Below are positions 17,401 to 24,744 of a DNA stretch of 42,978 nt, piece by piece. Position 1 is the first letter of the stretch. Every line of letters begins with the position of its first letter. This DNA comes from a virus: IMG/VR virus record IMGVR_UViG_3300046534_000820, positions 1 through 42,978 of that record; one strand, 5' to 3'. The position numbers and the translations under genes are program-made. The notes below the pieces were generated by a model that did not search any database, had not been told where the DNA came from, and worked only from the letters and a program-made list of their open reading frames with translations.

Positions 17401-19226
17401 TCACAATCGGGCGACCCGATGCGACCACACAAGACCTTCAAAGCATAACAGCGCGGATAACACAGGCCGAGGTCGACATAAACGCCAACGAGGCGCAAAT
17501 TACCCAACGTGTGACGGTGACTGACTACAATAACGAAACCGTAACCTTTTCAAATGTCGAATCTACTGTTGACGGTCTAAACTCAATCATTAGTTTAGAA
17601 GCAACCCGCCAATCACTGATTGCAAACAATACAATTAGTGTCGCCAACACTGCGGCCGTTGACATAAACGCGTTGGACGGTACAGTTTCGACATTAGCCG
17701 AAACTGTCAACTTAAACGAAACAAACAACCAGGCGCAGTTCACACAGGCATCAACAGAAATAAACGCAATCGAAGGAGAGGTTACCAATAGCGTATTCGG
17801 GGTTTTAAAAATTGGCGATGACGCTGAACTTGCGGCATTAACTGCGTTGTTAGCCGAGGTTGATATTGCCAAAATTCGCAAATTGGATCTCGACACCCGG
17901 TTAATTTTCGGTGATGCAATTCAACAATTAAACGTTGATGTCAGCCCAACTGGGGTGCTGGCAGAATCAATACTGAATTTGACAGCGGCGGTAAACTTAA
18001 TTGACGTTCAAGTTGTGGCAACGCTTGATCGCGTTGAAGTTGTTGAAGCTGACGATCAAGGCAATGCTAGCGCGATTTCTGCGATAAGCGGCAAAATAGA
18101 TGATCCTAGCGCAAATAGTTCAGCATTATTTGGGTTTGTTCAACAAGCGCAGACGGACGCTGACGCAAACACAACATCAATAACAGGGTTAACAAACAGC
18201 GTTAATGCGTTCGATAACTTCGCAACCTCACAATTAATACTGAACTCGGGGTATACAGATGGGTTATCGACACTGACCGCGCGCGCATTTCTTGGCATTG
18301 ACATAAACAATCGAGTCAGTGGTATTAATATAGAAGGTCAGGCTGGCAATAGCACTATTGATTTCATCGGGGATAAAATCCGATTCCTTAACCCTGACGA
18401 TTTCACAATAGCGTTTCAATGGGATTCAGTTGACAACATATTTGTATTTGGCGGTAAAATTGTAGCGGTCGATTCGACATTTACCGGCGAAATAACAGCG
18501 TCGATCATTTCAGGTGGGGTGATAATAGGTGGTGCTATTTCGGGTGGGTCAATTGACGCAACAGTTATCACCGGCACAACGATGGTCGGGGGAGTAATTC
18601 AGGCGATCGGTACTAGCTATATGAAAATAATTAGCGGTGACAGTTTTGGGGTCAACTCACTGATGGAGTGGTACGGCGCAAAGAGTGCGACAACGTTTAA
18701 CGCAACAACTGGGCGCGCGATCCTCAGTGGGCTGACCAAAGTTAACGGTGACGAATGGAAAGATGATCAAGGCGTAACATTTACATCGGGTACAATTATT
18801 GCGGGTACGTTGACAGTATCGAGACAAGACCCCAGTATAACTAACACACCCACAATTTCCACAGGGGTATTTGGTTCGAACGGGGGCCAGATCGCGATCA
18901 ATTGCTCAGTGTTTGGCAACTTCAGCAACGGGTTAACTTCGGGTAATTGCCCCTCAACAGTACCGCCAAATCCAACAGTAACGCTTCGTCTTTATAATGC
19001 GTTTACCAATGCTCTAATATTTCAAAGTACGTCGACAGGAACGTACAGTTGCGCAGATGAAGGGCCCGAATATATTGATCAATTTCAAGTTAGCGATTCG
19101 TTTACGTATTTTGATAATAACTTGAGTACATCAAATAGAAGTTTACGGGCCGAGGCAACATTTAATAACTTACCATTCGGCGCATTACGTAACCAAAGAC
19201 TTTCAATTTTGACACAAGAAGCGTAA
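14433..19226 (+). CDS. Tail tip attachment / host specificity protein (gpJ-like)
   Basis: At 1597 residues this is the largest gene. A hydrophobic N-terminal helix (LGLTILANVLIGIIAKPALK) precedes the hub domain, which has SIPVAYGRRKLGAI as in gpJ-type proteins. Two fibronectin-III-like domains lie at about residues 500-590 and 590-690. Long Ala/Ile/Asp/Thr-rich coiled-coil-like stretches occupy about 690-1250. A DUF1983-like domain follows (about 1255-1345, ending in IFVFGGKIVAVDS), then a Gly/Ile/Ser repeat stretch (about 1350-1390, GEITASIISGGVIIGGAISG). The C-terminal ~200 residues are probably the receptor-binding part. It determines host contact and opens the tail. Confidence 0.88.
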   Translation: MAISLGLTILANVLIGIIAKPALKLLKKWLTPDLPEKEGLSLPREGSNISIPVAYGRRKLGAITVDKNVTNGRINGATVSISGDKNALLHLIVVFCYGQVEAIDEIQFNGKPSTDAQFKKGNGDLWFKIQTRLGGGDNNIAVNGTGFLNNFSAATSRYEGLCYAMITLEQDRDQTVWRGIPEITAIIRGKRCFDWRTGVTEYTENPAIHLVDYVKSPIYGKSLADSDINYPYFTDVANACEVIESTNTISTGRSYYDRETDTYFNLPPVVTTESFARFSNNTIIDTERSIFNNMQELSNSFRGFFPEPDGRLAVGTEDVATSVFSFDNDNIIGKLTRSTTSRNDRFNRVVVKFPNKINDYEMDEIYYPDASSQLYADWLVEDNDVPLETTINADHCVYKAEALQLGEVAAKVSRNSDQVNFIAMLEAAELDIGDVIDITDSTRGWVGVLFRISELSFNDDGTVGIAAILHNNTVYPWSGKTYDEQIGGIFLGDPTNVATPSNLQFTPDPNLSNSGTITWDHADDAFSRIYRVQVLTTDATPVVVVTAEPTSKRFFLPLINQGSYTISVVAISTIGTISGAATIGIQLIAPVTPTDIVFITNDWGFEVQPAVVGGIGSGSTFEFDYVQGNGAGYTPTSRANGASYTATGLIPNTLYTAYARTVNAFGASTWYNEATTTTQVGAQVQPFLENIETELQTAQDDIDALDIAVALNLQNTTDEIDIITDDIASIEGRANRDRFQINTNIVNTESVDLELLRGLTNDAQSRELLRQTAVGDRVLIDASVFVDPESGLIINRAFLYSDGLFTQADLRIDGADGAITAAVDRIEVTESEIIGLSAELALIPGQITATATAIVSESIAALEPAFTFNFFDSAQGWVAINGAVTSETNQIAVTWGDIENTALGYSATDNKLIRILIERISGSGWNGSVVITRDNATTETFTAIIAEPASSGAAVILIDFSGLAEYSGTITGVRLSLGVSVTDTFDITSITIGRPDATTQDLQSITARITQAEVDINANEAQITQRVTVTDYNNETVTFSNVESTVDGLNSIISLEATRQSLIANNTISVANTAAVDINALDGTVSTLAETVNLNETNNQAQFTQASTEINAIEGEVTNSVFGVLKIGDDAELAALTALLAEVDIAKIRKLDLDTRLIFGDAIQQLNVDVSPTGVLAESILNLTAAVNLIDVQVVATLDRVEVVEADDQGNASAISAISGKIDDPSANSSALFGFVQQAQTDADANTTSITGLTNSVNAFDNFATSQLILNSGYTDGLSTLTARAFLGIDINNRVSGINIEGQAGNSTIDFIGDKIRFLNPDDFTIAFQWDSVDNIFVFGGKIVAVDSTFTGEITASIISGGVIIGGAISGGSIDATVITGTTMVGGVIQAIGTSYMKIISGDSFGVNSLMEWYGAKSATTFNATTGRAILSGLTKVNGDEWKDDQGVTFTSGTIIAGTLTVSRQDPSITNTPTISTGVFGSNGGQIAINCSVFGNFSNGLTSGNCPSTVPPNPTVTLRLYNAFTNALIFQSTSTGTYSCADEGPEYIDQFQVSDSFTYFDNNLSTSNRSLRAEATFNNLPFGALRNQRLSILTQEA

Positions 19227-19239
19227 TTTTTAAAAATAA

Positions 19240-19248
19240 TGCTATACT
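19240..19248 (+). promoter_or_regulatory. Candidate extended -10 promoter before tail fibre gene
   Basis: TGCTATACT is a good extended -10 (TGn-TATACT) in an AT-rich stretch 30 bases before the fibre ATG. No good -35 lies at the right distance; TTGACA at 19209 is too far. It may supply extra fibre and lysis transcripts. Confidence 0.45.
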
Positions 19249-19278
19249 GCAACAACTAAACAAAATAAGGGGGTTATT

Positions 19279-20652
19279 ATGTCGCAATTTTGGACAGCAA
19301 GCGCGGTCACGACAACGTCGGGAAGTTCATTTATATCAGTTCAAACGGGCGACGATGTCGCTTTAATCTCTCCAAATTCATTCTTACAGGTCGGTAACGC
19401 CCAGTTTGTCGAAGTTAAGACTGTTAACACATCGGCAACACCGCAAACAATTGAACTATTCGTTGCCTGGAACGCGGCAACGGCGTCGGGACAAAGTGCA
19501 ATATGTGCGCCGACCAAAGCCGAAATAAAGGCCGCCGCCGATGAAATTCGCGCACTTCGGGTTACATACGAAGGTATCGCGGCCAACATTAGCCAAGCCG
19601 CGACGGCTGGAACGATTGTACAACGTGATTCAAATTCAAGAATAAAAATTGCGGCGCCAGTCGCCAACGAGGACGCCGTTAATTTAGGTTTCTTAGGTAC
19701 AGCGGCAACACGAAACGTAACTACCAGCAGTACAGATACTACAACGGGTCGAGTTTTAAAAGTTGGTGATTTTGGTTTAGGTAGCACTGTTGCATCTTCA
19801 AACGCCCCCCTGTCAAGTACACTCACAGTCGGTTTTTACTCATACAGTGGATCAGACGTTGACCGCCCAACTGCGGCAACCAATGGCGGCGCATTTGTAG
19901 TGGTTAGACATAGCACTAATTTTGTTACTCAAATGGCTGTTGTCGGCTCATCAACACTTACGTACATTCGTAATAGTGGTGATGCTGGCGTTACCTTTTC
20001 AGGTTGGGTCCAAATTTTCACTACGGGCAATTCAGTAAACCCTCTTGATTATGGCATCGGCGTTGGTACAACTATACCAGGCATCGGAAACTTCAACACC
20101 GCTGATTTTGGCGGTTTGTTTAGAACATTTGGGAATGAAGCCGGAACACCTTTAAACTCATCAATTGCTACCGTTTTAAATATGAAGTCTAGCGACGTTC
20201 TTTTAAGTCAGCTTTATATGAGGGGGGAACCTGTTGCGGGTACAGTTAACATGTTTGCCCGTGGTGGAAATAACAATACCGGATCATTCACTGATTGGGC
20301 CGAAATTTATCACTCGCTTAACACAAACTTTGATGTATTCGGCGGCAATGCGGCAAACGATGTTATTTTGAAAGCCATAGCGGCAAATTCATCGGTAGCA
20401 GTCTTACATATGCCCTTAGTTGGTGTGTCAGTACCTATAAGCGTGACATCAACAGGTACATTTAAACTTTCTAGGATTAGCGATGGTGTTGATGTAACCA
20501 CGGGGATTGTATCATCAGACATTAGCATTAATACACTATCTAGTAATAGAATTTGTCGTGTTAATATAAACAATTGTACGGGTCTTGTGGCAAACATTAC
20601 ATATGAACTTAAAATTGAAACCTTAACATCTAATATGAGGGTGAATTTCTAA
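19279..20652 (+). CDS. Tail fibre protein
   Basis: The 457-residue protein starts after a clear AAGGGGG-type ribosome site. The N-terminal half has PVANEDAVNLGFLGTAAT followed by GRVLKVGDFGLGS, a collar pattern common in prophage and phage tail fibres. Further on, VTFSGWVQIFTTGN and FTDWAEIYHS are the W-x-x-I(F/Y) fibre motifs that end each knob repeat. The C-terminus is beta-rich. It presumably attaches to the gpJ-like tip and makes the first receptor contact. The next gene encodes a DUF4376-like partner. Confidence 0.82.
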   Translation: MSQFWTASAVTTTSGSSFISVQTGDDVALISPNSFLQVGNAQFVEVKTVNTSATPQTIELFVAWNAATASGQSAICAPTKAEIKAAADEIRALRVTYEGIAANISQAATAGTIVQRDSNSRIKIAAPVANEDAVNLGFLGTAATRNVTTSSTDTTTGRVLKVGDFGLGSTVASSNAPLSSTLTVGFYSYSGSDVDRPTAATNGGAFVVVRHSTNFVTQMAVVGSSTLTYIRNSGDAGVTFSGWVQIFTTGNSVNPLDYGIGVGTTIPGIGNFNTADFGGLFRTFGNEAGTPLNSSIATVLNMKSSDVLLSQLYMRGEPVAGTVNMFARGGNNNTGSFTDWAEIYHSLNTNFDVFGGNAANDVILKAIAANSSVAVLHMPLVGVSVPISVTSTGTFKLSRISDGVDVTTGIVSSDISINTLSSNRICRVNINNCTGLVANITYELKIETLTSNMRVNF

Positions 20653-21206
20653 TGACTATTATATACACGCAAATCGAACCAGATTTTATTCTAACCGGAG
20701 AGACACACGATAATGGCTCATTTACTAGTGGTATCATTCGTCGTCATGAAACTAAAACTCGACAAATTCAAAACGGAAATGAAGACGTTATCGTTGGATT
20801 TGATGATGAGGGTTTGGAAATATTTGAAAGTCAACCCGTATTTGTGAGTCAAACATACTCACCGTGGGATGAGCTAGATCACACGTTAGTCACTTGGCTA
20901 GATGTTGACGCATGGCAAGATGAGAAAGACGCTAACGACGCGTTGCTGGCCTTTAAAGATGGTCGTCAAGCATTGATGAATAGCGCAATAGTTGACGCGA
21001 ACGGCTTTATGTTTGACGCTGATGAAACAGCTATTAATCGAATGAATAACGCAATAACTGCCACAACTAATGAACTTGATACGTTTATCCTACAGTGGTC
21101 ATTGGCCGACACAGGCACGGGCGTAATGACTAGCGTGACACTTGCTGATTTAAAATTAGCGCATAGCTTGGCGGTTTTGAACATGTCATCAGTTTGGAGT
21201 ATTTAA
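20652..21206 (+). CDS. Tail fibre-associated protein with DUF4376-like C-terminus
   Basis: The 184-residue protein overlaps the fibre stop by one base (TAATG). The last ~75 residues (GRQALMNSAIVDANGFMFDA, then two helices with a Trp near ILQWSLAD and the end SSVWSI) match the DUF4376 pattern, found in phage proteins next to tail fibres. These are candidate fibre chaperones or minor fibre components. The N-terminal ~100 residues (YSPWDELDHT) are less conserved. No catalytic motif is seen. Confidence 0.65.
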   Translation: MTIIYTQIEPDFILTGETHDNGSFTSGIIRRHETKTRQIQNGNEDVIVGFDDEGLEIFESQPVFVSQTYSPWDELDHTLVTWLDVDAWQDEKDANDALLAFKDGRQALMNSAIVDANGFMFDADETAINRMNNAITATTNELDTFILQWSLADTGTGVMTSVTLADLKLAHSLAVLNMSSVWSI

Positions 21207-21210
21207 TAAC

Positions 21211-21546
21211 ATGAAAGAGTATTTAATCCCGGTATTTGTTGGTATGGTCTTGGGTGTATCTACATCATTTGCGACCACAAAATACACCGAAGGGGGGAAC
21301 GAAGTGCGGTTTACGATGCTTGAAAAACAGATCGAAGGTATGCAAGTTATTATGCGGGCCGTCCAGGTCAACCAAGTTCAGATTGAATCGAGTACTCAAC
21401 AAATTATTAACGTTAAAAATCATTTAGACCGCGTTGACAATAACCTGTTATTTCTAGAATCAAACATGTTCACACAAAAAGACGCCGAACGCGAACATCG
21501 GATCATACGTCTTGAGTCTGACGCTAAACACAGATTAGGCAATTAA
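21211..21546 (+). CDS. Membrane-anchored coiled-coil protein (lysis cassette)
   Basis: This 111-residue protein has one N-terminal transmembrane helix (YLIPVFVGMVLGVSTSFA) followed by about 80 residues of heptad-patterned helix (MLEKQIEGMQVIMRAVQVNQ and onward). The shape resembles XhlA-type lysis accessories or inner-membrane spanin-like proteins. No outer-membrane spanin lipobox is found in any frame nearby. It opens a four-gene membrane/lysis set ending at the holin-like gene. The function is inferred from architecture and position. Confidence 0.5.
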   Translation: MKEYLIPVFVGMVLGVSTSFATTKYTEGGNEVRFTMLEKQIEGMQVIMRAVQVNQVQIESSTQQIINVKNHLDRVDNNLLFLESNMFTQKDAEREHRIIRLESDAKHRLGN

Positions 21547-21548
21547 CT

Positions 21549-21956
21549 ATGACAACTACGATAAAAATTAAAACGATTTCGATCGAAGATTGCACAGTTG
21601 GCCACCTAGAATTGCTAGGTACTACTTTTAAATGTTTCACTCTTGAACTACCTAACCTGGGCAACGCTAAAAACATTAGTTGTATACCTGGGGGTCACTA
21701 TTATTATACTAAGCGATTTAGTCCAACACTCGGTTGGGTCATTCATATTTTAGATGTCGAAGGTCGCACATGGATCTATATCCATGCGGGTAATTTTACG
21801 TCACAAATTAAAGGGTGTATTTTAGTTGGTGACTCTATAAAAGATATTAACAATGATGGTACGCCAGATGTAACCGGGTCCAAAGCAACATTTAATCAGT
21901 TGATGGAACTTAGCGGTGAGGTCGGCAATGTGATCATTGAACGGGCCAAATTCTAA
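21549..21956 (+). CDS. DUF5675 family protein, candidate murein-active enzyme
   Basis: The 135-residue product shows the DUF5675 pattern: FKCFTLELPNLGN near residue 28, CIPGGHYYY (45-53), WIYIHAGN (75-82) and KGCILVGDS (88-96). The His-x-Gly ... Gly-Cys arrangement (H79, C90) recalls the catalytic His/Cys pair of L,D-transpeptidase-like enzymes, though the spacing is shorter. The position in the lysis cassette makes it the best endolysin candidate, since no lysozyme, amidase or transglycosylase is seen elsewhere. The enzymatic role is inference. Confidence 0.6.
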   Translation: MTTTIKIKTISIEDCTVGHLELLGTTFKCFTLELPNLGNAKNISCIPGGHYYYTKRFSPTLGWVIHILDVEGRTWIYIHAGNFTSQIKGCILVGDSIKDINNDGTPDVTGSKATFNQLMELSGEVGNVIIERAKF

Positions 21957-22582
21957 TGCTATGGATTAAATCAATTTTTCGCGTTTTACTGATGATTGGT
22001 GCGCCAATCATTTTATTTATACCGACAATTTACGCGACAATTAAGGACTTGGACCGCTTACCCTGGGGTTTAGATTATATTTTTGGCTGTCGTGAAGATG
22101 GCTGGAATGGCACTGGTTGCGATCCTGATTTTATTCGTCAGCGCTGGAAAAATGTAGACGGTAAAACAATACAAGGTTGGTATCCTGATTATTTGGGAAT
22201 CATTTGGAAAGACCTAAATACAATCCAAAAATGGCGTCATGGTTTCGTATGGTGCGCATTTAGAAATGTCGGTTGGAACTTAAGGTTGACAAATTGGTTT
22301 GGCACATCAGTACATTTTAACGACATTCGAATAATTAAAAATACGGTTAACGCTATTACAAATGAGCGATCAATAATATGGGTCGGTAAAGACAACAAAA
22401 AAAGATACTTTAGGCGCCGGATCTTCTTTGGTGTATTGTTCGAATTTGGTTATGAGTTCCCATTTGATTTGTTTGATGAAAACCATCGTTGGTATAAAAG
22501 AGTTCGTGTTGAAGGGTATACTTTTGATGTAACCCCTTTTAAAGATCGTTCAATTCCATCATTTAGACCTAGGAGATTATAA
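21956..22582 (+). CDS. Single-pass membrane protein of unknown function (lysis region)
   Basis: The 208-residue protein has one N-terminal transmembrane helix (FRVLLMIGAPIILFIPTIYA). A cytoplasmic or periplasmic domain rich in Trp, Arg and aromatic residues follows (WRHGFVWCAFRNVGWNLRLT) with two early cysteines (C72-type GCREDGWNGTGCD). Proteins with this aspect recur beside DUF5675 genes and holins in phages, but I do not know a function. One-base overlaps with both neighbours (TAATG) indicate coupled translation. Confidence 0.5.
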   Translation: MLWIKSIFRVLLMIGAPIILFIPTIYATIKDLDRLPWGLDYIFGCREDGWNGTGCDPDFIRQRWKNVDGKTIQGWYPDYLGIIWKDLNTIQKWRHGFVWCAFRNVGWNLRLTNWFGTSVHFNDIRIIKNTVNAITNERSIIWVGKDNKKRYFRRRIFFGVLFEFGYEFPFDLFDENHRWYKRVRVEGYTFDVTPFKDRSIPSFRPRRL

Positions 22583-22977
22583 TGATTAACCCCATAAGCG
22601 CAGGTATTCAGGCAGTAAGCGGCTATTTTTCTTCGCGTGAAAATAGAAAACAAAACAAAGAGAGTGGCATTGCAAAACTTAAACAAATGAAAGTTAGCAG
22701 TGATACCGAAGTCACTTTAAGCGATGCTGAAAGCGAAGCTATCATGGCCGGTGGGCTTAACGATACTTGGAAAGATGAGTATGTAACAATCTTAATTACT
22801 GCGCCGTATGCGTTGCTTATACTCGGTTCTGTTTACCTAGCATTTACAGACGACAGTAGAATGCTGACCGCCGCTATAGACTCAATAAATGGCCTCGAAA
22901 CGGTAGGCGTAGACATTGGGTTTCTAATGGAGGCGGTGGTATTAGGCGCTATCGGTTTGAAGATATGGCGAAGATAA
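22582..22977 (+). CDS. Holin-like protein
   Basis: This 131-residue protein has a polar N-terminal half with a helix, a conserved-looking LNDTWKDEYVTI element, then two hydrophobic segments (ITAPYALLILGSVYLAF and GFLMEAVVLGAIGLKIW) and a very short basic C-terminus (RR). A charged N-terminus plus D-x-W-x-D-E followed by two membrane helices is typical of a group of phage holins. It is the last gene of the rightward late block and converges on the minus-strand replication operon. Confidence 0.6.
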   Translation: MINPISAGIQAVSGYFSSRENRKQNKESGIAKLKQMKVSSDTEVTLSDAESEAIMAGGLNDTWKDEYVTILITAPYALLILGSVYLAFTDDSRMLTAAIDSINGLETVGVDIGFLMEAVVLGAIGLKIWRR

Positions 22978-23002
22978 CAACTACCAATGTGAAAACAGGA
23001 CG

Positions 23003-23122
23003 TTAGGTATTTGGTTTTATTCGCCTAGGGGGTAACTGCATATACCCGTCACTGTCTTTTAGTGATTTTTGCCCCAATAACTCGCGGGACCGTTTGCCTA
23101 ATTTGCGACTATGTATTTTCAT
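23003..23122 (-). CDS. Small basic protein, 39 residues
   Basis: On the minus strand the ATG at 23122 has AAGGGTGAG just upstream and overlaps the helicase stop by 14 bases, so it is well placed for coupled translation. The product (MKIHSRKLGKRSRELLG then a Pro/Arg-rich end PPRRIKPNT) is strongly basic and could bind nucleic acid. It closes the leftward replication operon. No family is recognised, and it could also be a chance frame. Confidence 0.4.
   Translation of the reverse strand: MKIHSRKLGKRSRELLGQKSLKDSDGYMQLPPRRIKPNT
23049..23070 (+). terminator. Weak candidate terminator for the late operon
   Basis: The stem TCACT/AGTGA (23049-23053 with 23061-23065) is followed by TTTTT. It is short (5 bp), but it is the only T-tailed hairpin beyond the holin-like gene on the plus strand. 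Confidence 0.35.
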
Positions 23123-24458
23123 TTCTCACCCTTAATGCTGTTAGTAAATCAGATTGTACTTTATCTTTTTCAGACAATACCGACAATACTAGTGTGTCAA
23201 TTGTATTGTTAGCAACGATATGAATGATGCGGACGGGTTGAAGTTGCCCCTGTCGATGTAGTCGTTTATTAAATTGTTGATATAATTCCAACGACCAGTT
23301 TAAGCCAAACCAAACGCACAATGCGCCACCTTCTTGTAGGTTCAGACCATGCCCCGCACTTGCCGGGTGCGCGAGTAGCATTTTTATTTTGCCCGCATTC
23401 CAGGCGTCAATTGTCAATGGGTCCTTTCCGATCGGGACAGCGTCAGGAAAAGCGGCCCGTAACCGCAAAAGATCGGATTTAAAATTATAAGCAACTATCA
23501 TTGGCTCATCATTATCTTCGACAATCTCTTTTAATGCGTCAATTTTTGCAGTATGTGTGACTGTAAAATTTTTATGCTCATCGGTATATACTGCGCCATT
23601 GGACCATTGTAATAATTTACCGGCCAATGTTGCCGCGTTCAACGCTTCAATTTCGTCATTTACGCCAATCTCAACAAACAAATCCTTTTCGAATTGCTCA
23701 TATTGCAACATGGATTTGGCAGGTATGTTAACGTGTTCAAATAGATCGATACGTGGCGGTAGATTTGCATAGTCTTCTTCACGCAAAACAAGTGTGTACG
23801 GGCGCATTAGATCGTGGATCTTTTTATCAGCCCCTTCGCGTAATGTCCATTTATAACCCATGTAGTCAGATTCAAAAAAGCGTTGCTTATATGATGTGAA
23901 TGTTCGCCCCAACGACATACCGAAGTCGATCAAAAATGATTGAGCCCACATATCAAGCAACCCGTTCGGGCTTGGTGTGCCGGTCAGTAAGATCATGTAT
24001 TCGGTCTTTGGCAGTATCCTTTTTAACGACTTAAAACGTTTTGAGCTAGGGTTTTTAAACGAGCTTGATTCATCTATAAAAACCGCGTCAAAATCCCATT
24101 TGTCACCGAGATAGTCAACTAACCATGTTACATTTTCGCGGTTTATTGTGAAGATTTGCGAGGGCTTCATTAGCGCTGCCGCCCGTTGTCGGACCGAACC
24201 TGTACAATCAACAACGTCTAAATGATTAATATGTCGCCACTTGTTCGGCTCGGTCACCCACACTGACCGACAAACTCGAAGCGGGGCAATAACTAACACT
24301 TTTTTAAACATAAACGAATCACTCGCGTCGGAGATCATTGTCAACGAACATATACTTTTACCCGCACCCATAAAAACGATTATTATCCCACGCCGCTTTT
24401 CTTTTATAAACGATACTATCCGTTCTTGATATCGGTGAAAATCATTACGATTTAACAT
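23109..24458 (-). CDS. SNF2-type DEAD-like helicase
   Basis: The start is set at the ATG at 24458, with GGAG about 10 bases upstream; a longer in-frame start at 24503 is possible. The 449-residue product has Walker A FMGAGKS (SNF2 usually MGLGKT), motif Ia LVIAPLRVC, Walker B DAVFIDESS, motif III LLTGTPSPNG, motif V HPASAGHGLNLQ and motif VI NKRLHRQGQ. Helicases of this compact type occur with VRR-NUC and DUF2800/DUF2815 genes in phage replication modules and probably remodel replication or recombination intermediates. It overlaps the VRR-NUC gene by 14 bases. Confidence 0.9.
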   Translation of the reverse strand: MLNRNDFHRYQERIVSFIKEKRRGIIIVFMGAGKSICSLTMISDASDSFMFKKVLVIAPLRVCRSVWVTEPNKWRHINHLDVVDCTGSVRQRAAALMKPSQIFTINRENVTWLVDYLGDKWDFDAVFIDESSSFKNPSSKRFKSLKRILPKTEYMILLTGTPSPNGLLDMWAQSFLIDFGMSLGRTFTSYKQRFFESDYMGYKWTLREGADKKIHDLMRPYTLVLREEDYANLPPRIDLFEHVNIPAKSMLQYEQFEKDLFVEIGVNDEIEALNAATLAGKLLQWSNGAVYTDEHKNFTVTHTAKIDALKEIVEDNDEPMIVAYNFKSDLLRLRAAFPDAVPIGKDPLTIDAWNAGKIKMLLAHPASAGHGLNLQEGGALCVWFGLNWSLELYQQFNKRLHRQGQLQPVRIIHIVANNTIDTLVLSVLSEKDKVQSDLLTALRVRNENT

Positions 24459-24744
24459 GTGGTTTGATCTCCAACTGATTAGGGAACGCCGCAACACCTG
24501 CAAGTGAGTTTATAACCCGAACGTCACACCCCAGCATTCGTCGTTTATAGTGATCCCGCGCTTGCAATACGGTGGGTTTATTATAGCTTGAGCCTTTGAG
24601 TTCAACAAATATGATCACGCCAAAAGGCAATGTCACGATACGATCAGGGACCGCGCGTTTACTCGGCGAACTAAACTTTTCACACATACCGCCCAAAGAT
24701 TTCACACGTTTAACAAGTGCCGCTTCAACTTCAGATTCACGCAT
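24445..24744 (-). CDS. VRR-NUC domain nuclease
   Basis: This 99-residue stand-alone VRR-NUC protein has ESEVEAALVKRVKSLGG at the start, SPSKRAVPDRIVTLPFG with the first catalytic Asp (D34), and IIFVELKGSSYNKPT giving the E-x-K pair (E48, K50), then LQARDHYKRR. In phages these proteins form homodimeric structure-specific (Holliday-junction-like) nucleases. Here it is nested between the polymerase (8-base overlap) and the SNF2 helicase, the usual operon partner. Confidence 0.9.
   Translation of the reverse strand: MRESEVEAALVKRVKSLGGMCEKFSSPSKRAVPDRIVTLPFGVIIFVELKGSSYNKPTVLQARDHYKRRMLGCDVRVINSLAGVAAFPNQLEIKPHVKS

Noticed and set aside
19209-19248. TTGACA at 19209 as -35 for the fibre promoter
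   Set aside because: It is 28 bases from the -10, far beyond a workable spacer.
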